In this document: positions 8,647-17,994 of the stretch, one piece after another
Layout: the number at the start of each line of letters is the position of its first letter
How positions within the stretch are numbered: position 1 is the stretch's first letter
Assembly (NCBI RefSeq): GCF_018138715.1
Contig: NZ_JAGSHX010000006.1
Coordinates: forward strand, 2,418,001 to 2,482,000
Source: Streptomyces asiaticus
GTDB taxonomy: Bacteria; Actinomycetota; Actinomycetes; Streptomycetales; Streptomycetaceae
Reading direction: 5' to 3'
DNA: 64,000 nt
The notes under the pieces: model-generated
What the model was told of the DNA's origin: nothing
The model's input: only the letters and a program-made list of their open reading frames with translations
Database searches by the model: none
Translations under genes and position numbers: made by a program

Positions 8647-8805
8647 GTCGTGCTAACGAGCGGGACCGGTCCGGTGTTCCGATTCCGGGGCATCCCAAAT
8701 AATTTGCACGTACCAGTCAGTTCACGGTGATGTACGACGACGAGGGGCGGGTGCGTAAATGTATGGATGAGCCACGCATCGCGCACCAAGCCGGTACGTA
8801 CCGGT

Positions 8806-8843
8806 TCAGTAGGCCCTTGCGACGTCAGTAGGCCCTCGCGACG
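8806..8843. repeat. 19-bp tandem duplication spanning the proS stop codon
   Basis: Two nearly identical 19-bp units (8806-8824 and 8825-8843, core TCAGTAGGCCC then TTGCGACG or TCGCGACG) lie head to tail. The right copy contains the real proS stop (8825-8827) and its last codons; the left copy is a duplicate of the gene end with its own stop triplet. Confidence 0.8.
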
Positions 8844-10240
8844 AACGCGACGTTACCGGGAGCGTCGTCGGCGTCCGGCACCGCCCCGTCCTCGGTGACC
8901 AGACAGCGCACGGACACGGACCGCTCGGCGAGCGCCGCCTCGCCCTCCGGCCCCAGGTCCGCCCACCGGATGCGGGCCCAGCCGCCCGCGGCCGCGGCCT
9001 CGGCGGCCTCCTCCATGGTCGTCACGTCCGTGGTGCGCGCCTTACGGCGCTCACGGGCCTGCCGCAGCAGCAGCGCCTGGTCCTCCTCCAGGACCTTGGG
9101 CAGCAGCTCCGGCAGCAGCTCGGCGCGCACCGGCTCCTTGCCGCCGGGGATCCGCCTGGCCACCATCGCGGTGCCACCCTCCAGGTCGCGCGGGCCGACC
9201 TCGACCCGGACCGGCACGCCCTTGAGCTCCCAGTCGACCGCGCGTCGGCCGAAGGGGGTGTCCGTACGGTCGTCGACGTGGACCCGCACGCCCGCCGCGG
9301 TGAGCAGCTCGCCGATCTCGCGGACCTTGGCGAGCACCGCGTCATCGCCCTTGATCGCCAGCACCACGACCTGGATCGGGGCCAGCCGCGGCGGGATCCG
9401 CAGCCCGTTGTCGTCGCCGTGCATCATCACCAGCGCGCCGACCATCCGGGTCGTGCTGCCCCAGGAGGTCTGCCAGACCAGCTCCTGCTCACCGTCCTTG
9501 GACAGATAGCTGGTGTGGAAGGCCCGGGCGAAGTTCTGGCCCAGCTCATGGCTGGTGCCCAGCTGGAGCGCCTTGCCGTCGCCCATCATCCCTTCGAGGG
9601 TGAGGGTGTTGAGGGCGCCGGCGAACCGCTCCCGGGCGGTCTTGCGGCCCAGGACCAGGTCCATCGCCAGGACGTCCTCCATGAACCGGGCGTAGACCTC
9701 GCGGTGGATGCGGGCGGCGAAGTCCCGGGCGTCCTCGTACGAGGTGTGCGCGGTGTGGCCCTCCTGCCACAGGAACTCGGTCGTCCGCAGGAACAGCCGC
9801 GGCCGCAGCTCCCAACGCACCACATTGGCCCACTGGTTGATCAGCAGCGGCAGATCGCGGTAGCTCTGCACCCACTTGGAGAAGTACTCGTTGACGATCG
9901 TCTCGGAGGTGGGCCGGACGACGACCGGCTCCTCGAGCTCCTTACCGCCGCCATGGGTGACGACCGCGAGCTCCGGCGCGAACCCCTCGACGTGATCGGC
10001 CTCCTTGGCCAGATACGACTGCGGGATGAAGAGCGGGAAGTACGCGTTCTGGACGCCGACCGCCTTGATGCGGGCGTCCATGTCCTGCTGCATCCGCTCC
10101 CACAGCCCGTACCCGTACGGTCGGATCACCATGGTGCCGCGCACCGGGCCGTTGTCGGCCAGTTCGGCCTTGTTGATCACGTCCTGGTACCAGCGGGGGA
10201 AGTCCTCCGTCTGGGGGGTGAGCACGGGAGCCTTAGCCAT
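8825..10240 (-). CDS. proS: Prolyl-tRNA synthetase, archaeal/eukaryal type
   Basis: The 471-residue class II synthetase charges tRNA-Pro. It has the class II motif 2 region (VVRWELRPRLFLRTTEFLW) and motif 3 in the TTRMVGALVMMHGDD region. An anticodon-binding domain follows (PIQVVVLAI onward), and a C-terminal extension ends in a tyrosine (FVARAY). It lacks the large inserted editing domain of the usual bacterial ProRS. Together these features mark the short archaeal/eukaryal lineage. Streptomyces normally carries a bacterial-type ProRS elsewhere, so this may be a second copy, possibly a resistance or stress isoform, but that cannot be seen here. The start MAKAPVLTPQ at 10240 is well placed. 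Confidence 0.93.
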   Translation of the reverse strand: MAKAPVLTPQTEDFPRWYQDVINKAELADNGPVRGTMVIRPYGYGLWERMQQDMDARIKAVGVQNAYFPLFIPQSYLAKEADHVEGFAPELAVVTHGGGKELEEPVVVRPTSETIVNEYFSKWVQSYRDLPLLINQWANVVRWELRPRLFLRTTEFLWQEGHTAHTSYEDARDFAARIHREVYARFMEDVLAMDLVLGRKTARERFAGALNTLTLEGMMGDGKALQLGTSHELGQNFARAFHTSYLSKDGEQELVWQTSWGSTTRMVGALVMMHGDDNGLRIPPRLAPIQVVVLAIKGDDAVLAKVREIGELLTAAGVRVHVDDRTDTPFGRRAVDWELKGVPVRVEVGPRDLEGGTAMVARRIPGGKEPVRAELLPELLPKVLEEDQALLLRQARERRKARTTDVTTMEEAAEAAAAGGWARIRWADLGPEGEAALAERSVSVRCLVTEDGAVPDADDAPGNVAFVARAY

Positions 10241-10564
10241 GGCGCCGATCGTACGGCCCGGGGGTACCGAACCGGGAATCGGACCAAAACGAGCCGATCA
10301 GTGCCGGCCACCGCCCGCGGCCGTCCGGCGGCCCGGCGGAGGTCAGGGGGCGGTTCGGGGAGCGAGGCGTACGCACAGGTGTGCGGGGGCGCACAAAGGG
10401 GGCACGCAAGCACGGCCGTGAAACCTCTGGACGCGGGGACGGATGCGGAGTTCCCTGGCATTTGGGGGTGGGACGTCACAACGCACCACGGGGGAAGCGC
10501 ACCACGGGGGATGTGACACCGAATCTGACGACGGCACAGCTCTTCGCTGATTGGGGCCCTTTCG
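10241..10564. other. Intergenic region between proS and the methyltransferase gene
   Basis: The 324-bp gap between divergent genes should hold both promoters. Visible structure is a 16-bp-period direct repeat (CGCACCACGGGGGA at 10482-10495 and 10498-10511) about 55 bases before the methyltransferase start. An open 32-codon frame (10418-10516) with no convincing ribosome binding site encodes PGIWGWDVTTHHGG. I do not annotate it as a gene. Confidence 0.5.
10482..10511 (+). promoter_or_regulatory. Direct repeat upstream of the methyltransferase gene
   Basis: CGCACCACGGGGGA occurs twice with a 16-bp period (10482-10495 and 10498-10511), about one and a half helical turns apart. Position and spacing suit a regulator site, but no known consensus is recognised. 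Confidence 0.35.
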
Positions 10565-11461
10565 ATGACATCTACGCTCGTACGGCGGCACCGCCCGCGC
10601 CCCTCCTCGTCGTGGACGACGGACGCGCACGCTCGCACCCGCGACTGGGCGGAGATCCAGGAGCGGATGCTGGTCCCGCTGTACGAGGCCGTGTACGAAC
10701 GGCTGGACGTCGGCGCCGGAACGCGTCTGCTGGGCCTGGGCTGCGGCTCCGGGCTCGCCCTCCTCATCGCGGCCGCGCGCGGCGCCGCGGTCTGCGGAGT
10801 GGACACGGACGAGCGGCGCCTGGACCTCGCGCGGGAGCGGCTGACCGCCGCGGACACGCCGGACGACCGGGCGCGGCCCGCCCGGCTGGGCCTCGGCGGC
10901 CCGGAGAGCCCCTGTGTGCGGGAGGCCGCGGCGGACGCGGCCTTCACGGTGGTGACCGCCTTCGAGCCGCTGTCGGCCCTGGGCGCGGGGAGCCCAGGTG
11001 CGACGGTGTCCGACGCGGCGTCCACGCTCGCGGCCGCCGCGGCCGGAACCGAGCGCGGCGGGGTCGTGGTGCTCGCCGGATGGGGCCCGCCGGAGCGCTG
11101 CGCCACCTCCGGGGTGCTGCGGGTGGGCGCCCGGCTCGCCGACCCCATGTGCGCCCCCGGCCGGGAGGTGCCCCCTCCCGCGCGCTGGCGGCTGTGCGGC
11201 CGGGACGACCTGGAGGAGCTGGCCGCGCGGGCGGGCCTGCGGCCCGACGGCTCGGGCCGGGTGGCCTGCCCGTTCGGGTACGCCGATATGGACAGCGCGG
11301 TGCGCGGGCTGCTGTCGACGGGGCTGTTCGACGCGGCGGAGCGGGCCACGGATCCGATCCAGGTCCGTAAGGAGATCACCGAGGCGCTGCATCCGCATCA
11401 GCGGGCGGACGGCACGGTGTGGATGCCGAACGTCTTCCGCTATCTGATCTGCCGGGTCTGA
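10565..11461 (+). CDS. SAM-dependent methyltransferase
   Basis: The 298-residue protein starts MTSTLVRRHRPR and has a class I SAM-binding fold: motif I LLGLGCGSGLALLIAA, an acidic end of strand 2 in CGVDTDERRLDLA, and a less conserved middle. The C-terminal part ends RYLICRV. The substrate is unknown; the protein is conserved in streptomycetes at this position beside ffh. The ATG at 10565 matches the usual N-terminus, although the ribosome binding site is weak. A shared terminator hairpin (11474-11509) separates it from convergent ffh. Confidence 0.85.
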   Translation: MTSTLVRRHRPRPSSSWTTDAHARTRDWAEIQERMLVPLYEAVYERLDVGAGTRLLGLGCGSGLALLIAAARGAAVCGVDTDERRLDLARERLTAADTPDDRARPARLGLGGPESPCVREAAADAAFTVVTAFEPLSALGAGSPGATVSDAASTLAAAAAGTERGGVVVLAGWGPPERCATSGVLRVGARLADPMCAPGREVPPPARWRLCGRDDLEELAARAGLRPDGSGRVACPFGYADMDSAVRGLLSTGLFDAAERATDPIQVRKEITEALHPHQRADGTVWMPNVFRYLICRV

Positions 11462-11473
11462 ACGGGCCCGTTG

Positions 11474-11509
11474 CGTAAGGCCCCTGGCGGTGTGCGCAGG
11501 GGCCTTACG
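11474..11509. terminator. Bidirectional terminator between methyltransferase and ffh
   Basis: A perfect 13-bp inverted repeat, CGTAAGGCCCCTG and CAGGGGCCTTACG, with a 10-base loop lies between two convergent genes, 12 bases after the methyltransferase stop and 38 before the ffh stop. It should serve both directions. Confidence 0.85.
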
Positions 11510-11547
11510 GTTCGCTCGTACGGACGCGGCCCGGGAGCCGGGGCGGC

Positions 11548-13095
11548 TCAGCCCATGAACTTCTTGAACTCGTCGGGGAGTTCGAAGTCCTGGCCGCCCT
11601 GGTCGCCGTTGGGCAGCCCGAACGCGCCGCCCTGCTCGCGGCGCGCCGCGGCGGCCTGCTCCTCGGCCTTGCGCTTCATGGGGTTGCCCGAGCGCTGCTT
11701 GCCCTTGGCCTTCTTCTGCTGCTTGCCCTTGCGCTTGTTGGCGCCGCCCATGCCCGGCATGCCCGGCATCCCGGGCATCCCCGGCATGCCGCCCTGGGCC
11801 ATCTTCGACATCATCTTGCGCGCGTCGAAGAACCGCTCCACCAGGTTCTTGACCGCGCTCACCTCGACGCCGGAACCGCGGGCGATACGGGCGCGGCGCG
11901 AGCCGTTGATGATCGTGGGGTCCTGGCGCTCGCCGGGGGTCATCGACTTGATGATGGCCGCGGTGCGGTCCACATCCCGCTCGTCCAGGTTGTTGATCTG
12001 GTCCTTCATCTGGCCCATGCCCGGCAGCATGCCGAGCAGCTTGGAGATGGAGCCCATCTTGCGGACCTGCTCCATCTGCGCCAGGAAGTCGTCGAGCGTG
12101 AACTCCTTGGGGCCCTTCGCCAGCTTGGCCGCCATCTTCTCGGCCTCTTGCTGGCTGAAGGTCTGCTCGGCCTTCTCGATCAGGCTGAGCATGTCGCCCA
12201 TGCCGAGGATGCGGGACGCCATGCGGTCCGGGTGGAACGCGTCGAAGTCGTCCAGCTTCTCGCCGTTGGAGGCGAACATGATCTGGCGGCCGGTGACATG
12301 CGCGATGGACAGCGCGGCACCGCCGCGCGCGTCGCCGTCCAGCTTGGAGAGCACCACACCGTCGAAGCCGACGCCGTCGCGGAACGCCTCCGCGGTGTTC
12401 ACCGCGTCCTGGCCGATCATCGCGTCGACGACGAAGAGGACCTCGTCCGGGCGGACCGCGTCGCGGATGTCGGCGGCCTGCCGCATCAGCTCCTCGTCGA
12501 TGCCGAGGCGGCCCGCGGTGTCGACGATCACGACGTCGTGCTGCTTGGTGCGGGCGAACTCGATCGAGTCCTGCGCCACCTTCACCGGGTCGCCGACGCC
12601 GTTGCCCGGCTCGGGGGCGAAGACGGCGACACCGGCCCGCTCCGCGACCACCGAGAGCTGGTTGACGGCGTTGGGGCGCTGGAGGTCACAGGCGACGAGC
12701 AGCGGGGTGTGGCCCTGGCCCTTCAGCCAGCGGCCGAGCTTTCCGGCGAGCGTGGTCTTACCGGCGCCCTGGAGACCCGCGAGCATGATCACGGTCGGCG
12801 GCTGCTTGGCGAAGCGGAGGCGCCGGGCGTCGCCACCGAGGATGCCGACGAGCTCCTCGTTGACAATCTTGATGACCTGCTGGGCGGGGTTGAGCGCCTG
12901 GGAGACCTCCGCGCCGAGGCTGCGCTCCTTGACCTGCTTGATGAACGCCCGGACGACGGGCAGCGCCACGTCGGCTTCGAGCAGGGCGATCCGGATCTCG
13001 CGTGCCGTGGCGTCGATGTCCGCCTCGCTGAGGCGTCCCTTGCCCCGGAGGTTCTTGAAAGTCGCTGCGAGGCGATCGGAGAGGGTATCGAACAC
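11548..13095 (-). CDS. ffh: Signal recognition particle GTPase Ffh
   Basis: Ffh binds 4.5S RNA and the signal sequences of nascent membrane proteins and docks on FtsY. The 515-residue protein shows the helical N domain from MFDTLSDRLAATFKNL. The G domain follows with the P-loop GLQGAGKTTLAGKLG, the DTAGRLGID element and LSKLDGDARGG. The methionine-rich M domain has RIARGSGVEVSAVKNLVERF. The C-terminal tail contains a run of Met-Pro-Gly units (GMPGMPGMPGMPGMGG) and a Lys/Gly-rich stretch. It is a single gene facing the methyltransferase, with the glnD group upstream. Confidence 0.97.
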   Translation of the reverse strand: MFDTLSDRLAATFKNLRGKGRLSEADIDATAREIRIALLEADVALPVVRAFIKQVKERSLGAEVSQALNPAQQVIKIVNEELVGILGGDARRLRFAKQPPTVIMLAGLQGAGKTTLAGKLGRWLKGQGHTPLLVACDLQRPNAVNQLSVVAERAGVAVFAPEPGNGVGDPVKVAQDSIEFARTKQHDVVIVDTAGRLGIDEELMRQAADIRDAVRPDEVLFVVDAMIGQDAVNTAEAFRDGVGFDGVVLSKLDGDARGGAALSIAHVTGRQIMFASNGEKLDDFDAFHPDRMASRILGMGDMLSLIEKAEQTFSQQEAEKMAAKLAKGPKEFTLDDFLAQMEQVRKMGSISKLLGMLPGMGQMKDQINNLDERDVDRTAAIIKSMTPGERQDPTIINGSRRARIARGSGVEVSAVKNLVERFFDARKMMSKMAQGGMPGMPGMPGMPGMGGANKRKGKQQKKAKGKQRSGNPMKRKAEEQAAAARREQGGAFGLPNGDQGGQDFELPDEFKKFMG

Positions 13096-13536
13096 GGTGG
13101 TCGCGAATCCTTCGGTCGGATGTCGGGTCGGTGGTCGGCCTCCAAGGGTATCCGCCCGTCGTGCGAACGGTCTGCCCCCGGGTTTGCGACGCGACTGTTG
13201 TTCCGGGGGCTCCGCCCCCGTGCCCCCGCCGGGGCTCCGCCCCGGACCCCGCTCCTCAAGCGCCGGAGGGGCTGGGAGGCGGGCCGATCCGCCCCCCTCA
13301 GACGATGCTGGCCCGAGGGGGCTCAGTCCCCGCTCTCAAACGCCGGAGGGGCTGGGAAGTGGGGCGACCCGCCCCCTCGGGCCACGGTGGCCCTGAGCGC
13401 GGCTCAGCCCCTCCCGGCCCCGCTCCCCAAGTGCCGGAGAGGCTGGGAGGCGGGCCGATCCGCCCCCCTCAGACGACGGTGACCCGAGCGAGGCTCAGGC
13501 CCCGCTCCCCAGGCTCCGGGCGGGTCGACTCGTGCC
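13096..13536. repeat. Intergenic region with interspersed GC-rich repeats
   Basis: No gene is visible in these 441 bases between glnD and ffh. The region is a patchwork of related units of the form CTCAAGCGCCGGAGGGGCTGGG at about 13255, 13337 and 13427. A block of roughly 36 bases starting GGCTGGGAGGCGGGCCGAT occurs almost identically at about 13269 and 13439. Short palindromes such as GGGGCTCCGCCCC are also present. Copies of this CGCCGGAGGGGCTG element are dispersed in many streptomycete chromosomes, usually at gene ends, where they can act as terminators. Confidence 0.75.
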
Positions 13537-16143
13537 CTACGTGCCCGGCGTGCTGGTCAGCGCGGCTTCGACCTGCTGGGCCACCTCGGCCGCGTGCATG
13601 GGCTTCAGGGGGGCGCCGGCGTCATCTGTGACATAGAACGCGTCCACCGCGTTGGCGCCGAGGGTGGAGACGTGGGCGCTGCGGACCGCGACGCCGGCGT
13701 GTTCCAGGGCGCGGCCGATGCGGTGCAGCAGGCCGGGGGCGTCCTGGGCGCGGACCTCGATCACGGTGGCGAGCTGGGAGCTGCCGGGGGCGACCGTGAC
13801 CCGGGGTGGTGGGGCGTGCACCCCGCGGCGGCGGGGGTACTTGCGGTAGGCGGCCTCGCGCTCGGCGAGGCGGGCGACGATGTCGAGGGAGCCGTCCAGG
13901 GCGCGCAGCAGGTCGTTCCGAAGCCGGGCGGCCTGGGGCAGCGAGCCGTACTCGGCCGCCACCCGCCAGCTCAGCAGCAGTACCCCGCCGGCTGCGCCTA
14001 CCTCCTCCGCCGCGTCCAGCTCCGACGGCAGCTCGACGGCGCGCAGGTCCGCCGCGCGCACCGTAAGGCGGTGCAGGGCGAGGACACCGGCCGCCGTGGC
14101 GAGGACGCCGGGCTGGTCGGGGACGGCGATGAGGAGTTCCACGCCGATCGGTTCGGGGCCGATGGGCCCCTCCTCCGACGGCCCTTCGGTGACGTCCGTA
14201 AGGAGGCCCGTTTCGCCGGGCGGCAGTGATTCGGAGCGGGCGTGCAGGGCCAGCACCGGGCCGCCGGTGCGCCATGCCTCGACCGCGAGGCGCTCCTGCT
14301 CGGCCGTGGTCTGCTGCGGGGTGGACCAGTCGTCCGCGGGTTCGCCCGCGAGCACCGCCGAGACCCGCTTGACCAGGTCGGTGACGAGGGAGCCGCGCCA
14401 GGCGCTCCAGGCCGCGGGGCCGGTGGCGAGGGCGTCGGCCTCGGTGAGGGCGTGCAGCAGTTCCAGGGTGGTGACGCTGCCGACGGCCTCGGCGACCGAG
14501 CGCACCGTGGCCGGGTCGTCCAGATCGCGGCGGGTGGCGGTCTCGATGAGCAGCAGATGGTGGCGTACGAGGGTGGCGAGGACCGCGACGTCCGCGCGGT
14601 CGAAACCGATACGGGCGGCGACATCGCGGGCGATGATCTCCCCGGCCACCGAGTGGTCGCCGGGCCAGCCCTTGCCGATGTCGTGCAGCAGCGCGGCGAC
14701 CAGCAGCAGATCGGGGCGGCCGACCCGGCGGCTGAGGGCGCTGGCCCGGACCGCGGTCTCGACCAGGTGCCGGTCCACGGTCCAGCGGTGGACGGGGTTG
14801 CGCTGCGGACGGCAGCGCACCCGCTCCCAGTCCGGCAGCAGCCGGGTGATCAGCCCCTCGACCTCCAGCGCCTCCCACACTCCGACGGTGGACTCGCCCG
14901 CGCCCAGCAGTGTGATCAGCTGCTCCCTGGCCTCGAGCGGCCACGGCACGGGCAGCGGCCGGGCGGCGGCGGTCAGCCGCCGTACGGCGTGCAGGGACAG
15001 CGGCAGTCCGGCCTGGGCGGCGGCCGCGGCGGCCCGCAGGGGGAGCACGGGGTCGCGGTCGGGGCGCGCGGCGCGGGCCAGCACCACCTCGCCGTCCTGC
15101 TCCACCACGCCCTCGGCGAGCGGGCTGCGCTCCCCCGCGTCCGCCCCGCTTCCGGCACCCCCGCGCCCGCCGCGGCCGCCGAGGAGGGCGCGCAGCCGGG
15201 GCCGGGCGGCCGAGCGGGCGCGCAGCACCCGTTCGACCTCGCGCCAGGTGACATCGGAGGCGTAGGAGATGATCCGGGCGGATTCGTAGATCTGGCGCAG
15301 CAGGGCGTCGGCGTCCAGCAGTCCGAGGGCGCCCGCGACCTGGTCCTGCTCCTGGAGGGCGAGGCGGTCGGTGGCGCGCCCGGTGGACAGGTGGAGCGCG
15401 TCGCGGGCGTCCAGCAGCCGCCGCCGCGCGTCGTCGAGTCCCTCGCGGGGGGCGTCGGCGAGCCAGGAGGCGGCGATGGCGCGCAGCGCGGTGGCGTCGC
15501 GGAGCCCGCCGCGGGCCTCCTTCAGATCGGGTTCGAGCAGGAACTGGAGCTCTCCGTGGCGCTCGGCGCGCTCCTGGCACAGCGCGTGGAGCTCGGGCAG
15601 CCGCCGCGGGGCCTGGGCGCGCCAGTCGGCGAGGACGGTGGTGCGCAGATCGGCGGTGAGCGCGGCGTCGCCCGCGATGTGGCGGGCGTCGAGCAGGCCG
15701 AGCTGGACCTTCAGATCCTCGGCGGCGGTCCCGCGGGCCTCGTCGGGGGTGCGCACGGAGTGGTCGAGGGCGAGGCCCATGTCCCAGACGGGGTACCAGA
15801 TGTGGTCGGCGAGCGCGGCGAGGGCCGAACGGTCGGCGGAGCCGTCGTGCAGCAGCAGCACATCGAGGTCGCTGCGCGGGGAGAGTTCGCCGCGTCCATA
15901 GCCGCCGACGGCCACCAGGGCGGCGCCCTGGGCGATCCCCGTGGTCTCCGCGCCGCCGGTGAGCAGGGCGGCCAGCCACCGGTCGGTGAGGTCGGCCAGG
16001 GCGGCGCGGCGCGGCGGCCCGGACCGCGACTCCTCCTGGAGGAGTCGCAGCCGGGCCGCCGCGTAGCCGCCGGGCCCCGAGTCGGTGGTGTGGGTCGTGG
16101 TCTCGAGGCTTTCCGTCAACTCGGCTCCCTGTCCGCGTGCCAC
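13537..16143 (-). CDS. glnD: GlnD: [protein-PII] nucleotidyltransferase
   Basis: The 868-residue enzyme modifies and demodifies the PII protein GlnK in response to nitrogen status; in Streptomyces the modification is adenylylation rather than uridylylation. Domains in order: the nucleotidyltransferase core with GGYGRGELSPRSDLD (about 78-92), the GlnD-type helical region, an HD phosphohydrolase with LLVAALLHDIGKGWPGDH, and two C-terminal ACT domains (VELLIAVPDQPGVLA and VIEVRAQDAPGLLH). The GTG at 16143 starts 16 bases after the glnK stop, completing an amtB-glnK-glnD operon. Confidence 0.96.
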   Translation of the reverse strand: MARGQGAELTESLETTTHTTDSGPGGYAAARLRLLQEESRSGPPRRAALADLTDRWLAALLTGGAETTGIAQGAALVAVGGYGRGELSPRSDLDVLLLHDGSADRSALAALADHIWYPVWDMGLALDHSVRTPDEARGTAAEDLKVQLGLLDARHIAGDAALTADLRTTVLADWRAQAPRRLPELHALCQERAERHGELQFLLEPDLKEARGGLRDATALRAIAASWLADAPREGLDDARRRLLDARDALHLSTGRATDRLALQEQDQVAGALGLLDADALLRQIYESARIISYASDVTWREVERVLRARSAARPRLRALLGGRGGRGGAGSGADAGERSPLAEGVVEQDGEVVLARAARPDRDPVLPLRAAAAAAQAGLPLSLHAVRRLTAAARPLPVPWPLEAREQLITLLGAGESTVGVWEALEVEGLITRLLPDWERVRCRPQRNPVHRWTVDRHLVETAVRASALSRRVGRPDLLLVAALLHDIGKGWPGDHSVAGEIIARDVAARIGFDRADVAVLATLVRHHLLLIETATRRDLDDPATVRSVAEAVGSVTTLELLHALTEADALATGPAAWSAWRGSLVTDLVKRVSAVLAGEPADDWSTPQQTTAEQERLAVEAWRTGGPVLALHARSESLPPGETGLLTDVTEGPSEEGPIGPEPIGVELLIAVPDQPGVLATAAGVLALHRLTVRAADLRAVELPSELDAAEEVGAAGGVLLLSWRVAAEYGSLPQAARLRNDLLRALDGSLDIVARLAEREAAYRKYPRRRGVHAPPPRVTVAPGSSQLATVIEVRAQDAPGLLHRIGRALEHAGVAVRSAHVSTLGANAVDAFYVTDDAGAPLKPMHAAEVAQQVEAALTSTPGT

Positions 16144-16159
16144 TGGTGGTCCAGAGGGG

Positions 16160-17787
<1,628 letters not shown>

Positions 17788-17890
17788 TGTGGACGTCTCC
17801 TCGAAGCGACGGCCCGTGCGGGCAGGACATCGGTGGGCCGGTATGCGCCTCGAGGTTGGCGCAGCGCCGTTTCAGCCGATGCCGCCCGAT

Positions 17891-17938
17891 GTTTCACCGC
17901 AGTGACGAAGGACGCGGGAGTGTTACGCGGCGGTGAAC
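17891..17938 (-). promoter_or_regulatory. GlnR-like operator pair upstream of amtB
   Basis: Read on the amtB strand, GTCAC-N6-GAAAC (17891-17906) matches the GlnR a/b half-site pair gTnAC-n6-GaAAC, and TTCAC-N6-GTAAC (17922-17938) is a second related pair about 31 bases upstream. Both lie about 105-150 bases before the amtB start. GlnR control of amtB by such boxes is established in S. coelicolor; here I infer it from the match. Confidence 0.7.
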
Positions 17939-17994
17939 CGCGGTGGTCGGGCCGGAGCCTTCCGTTACGGTGTCGCGATCATCGCCGGGGCCGC

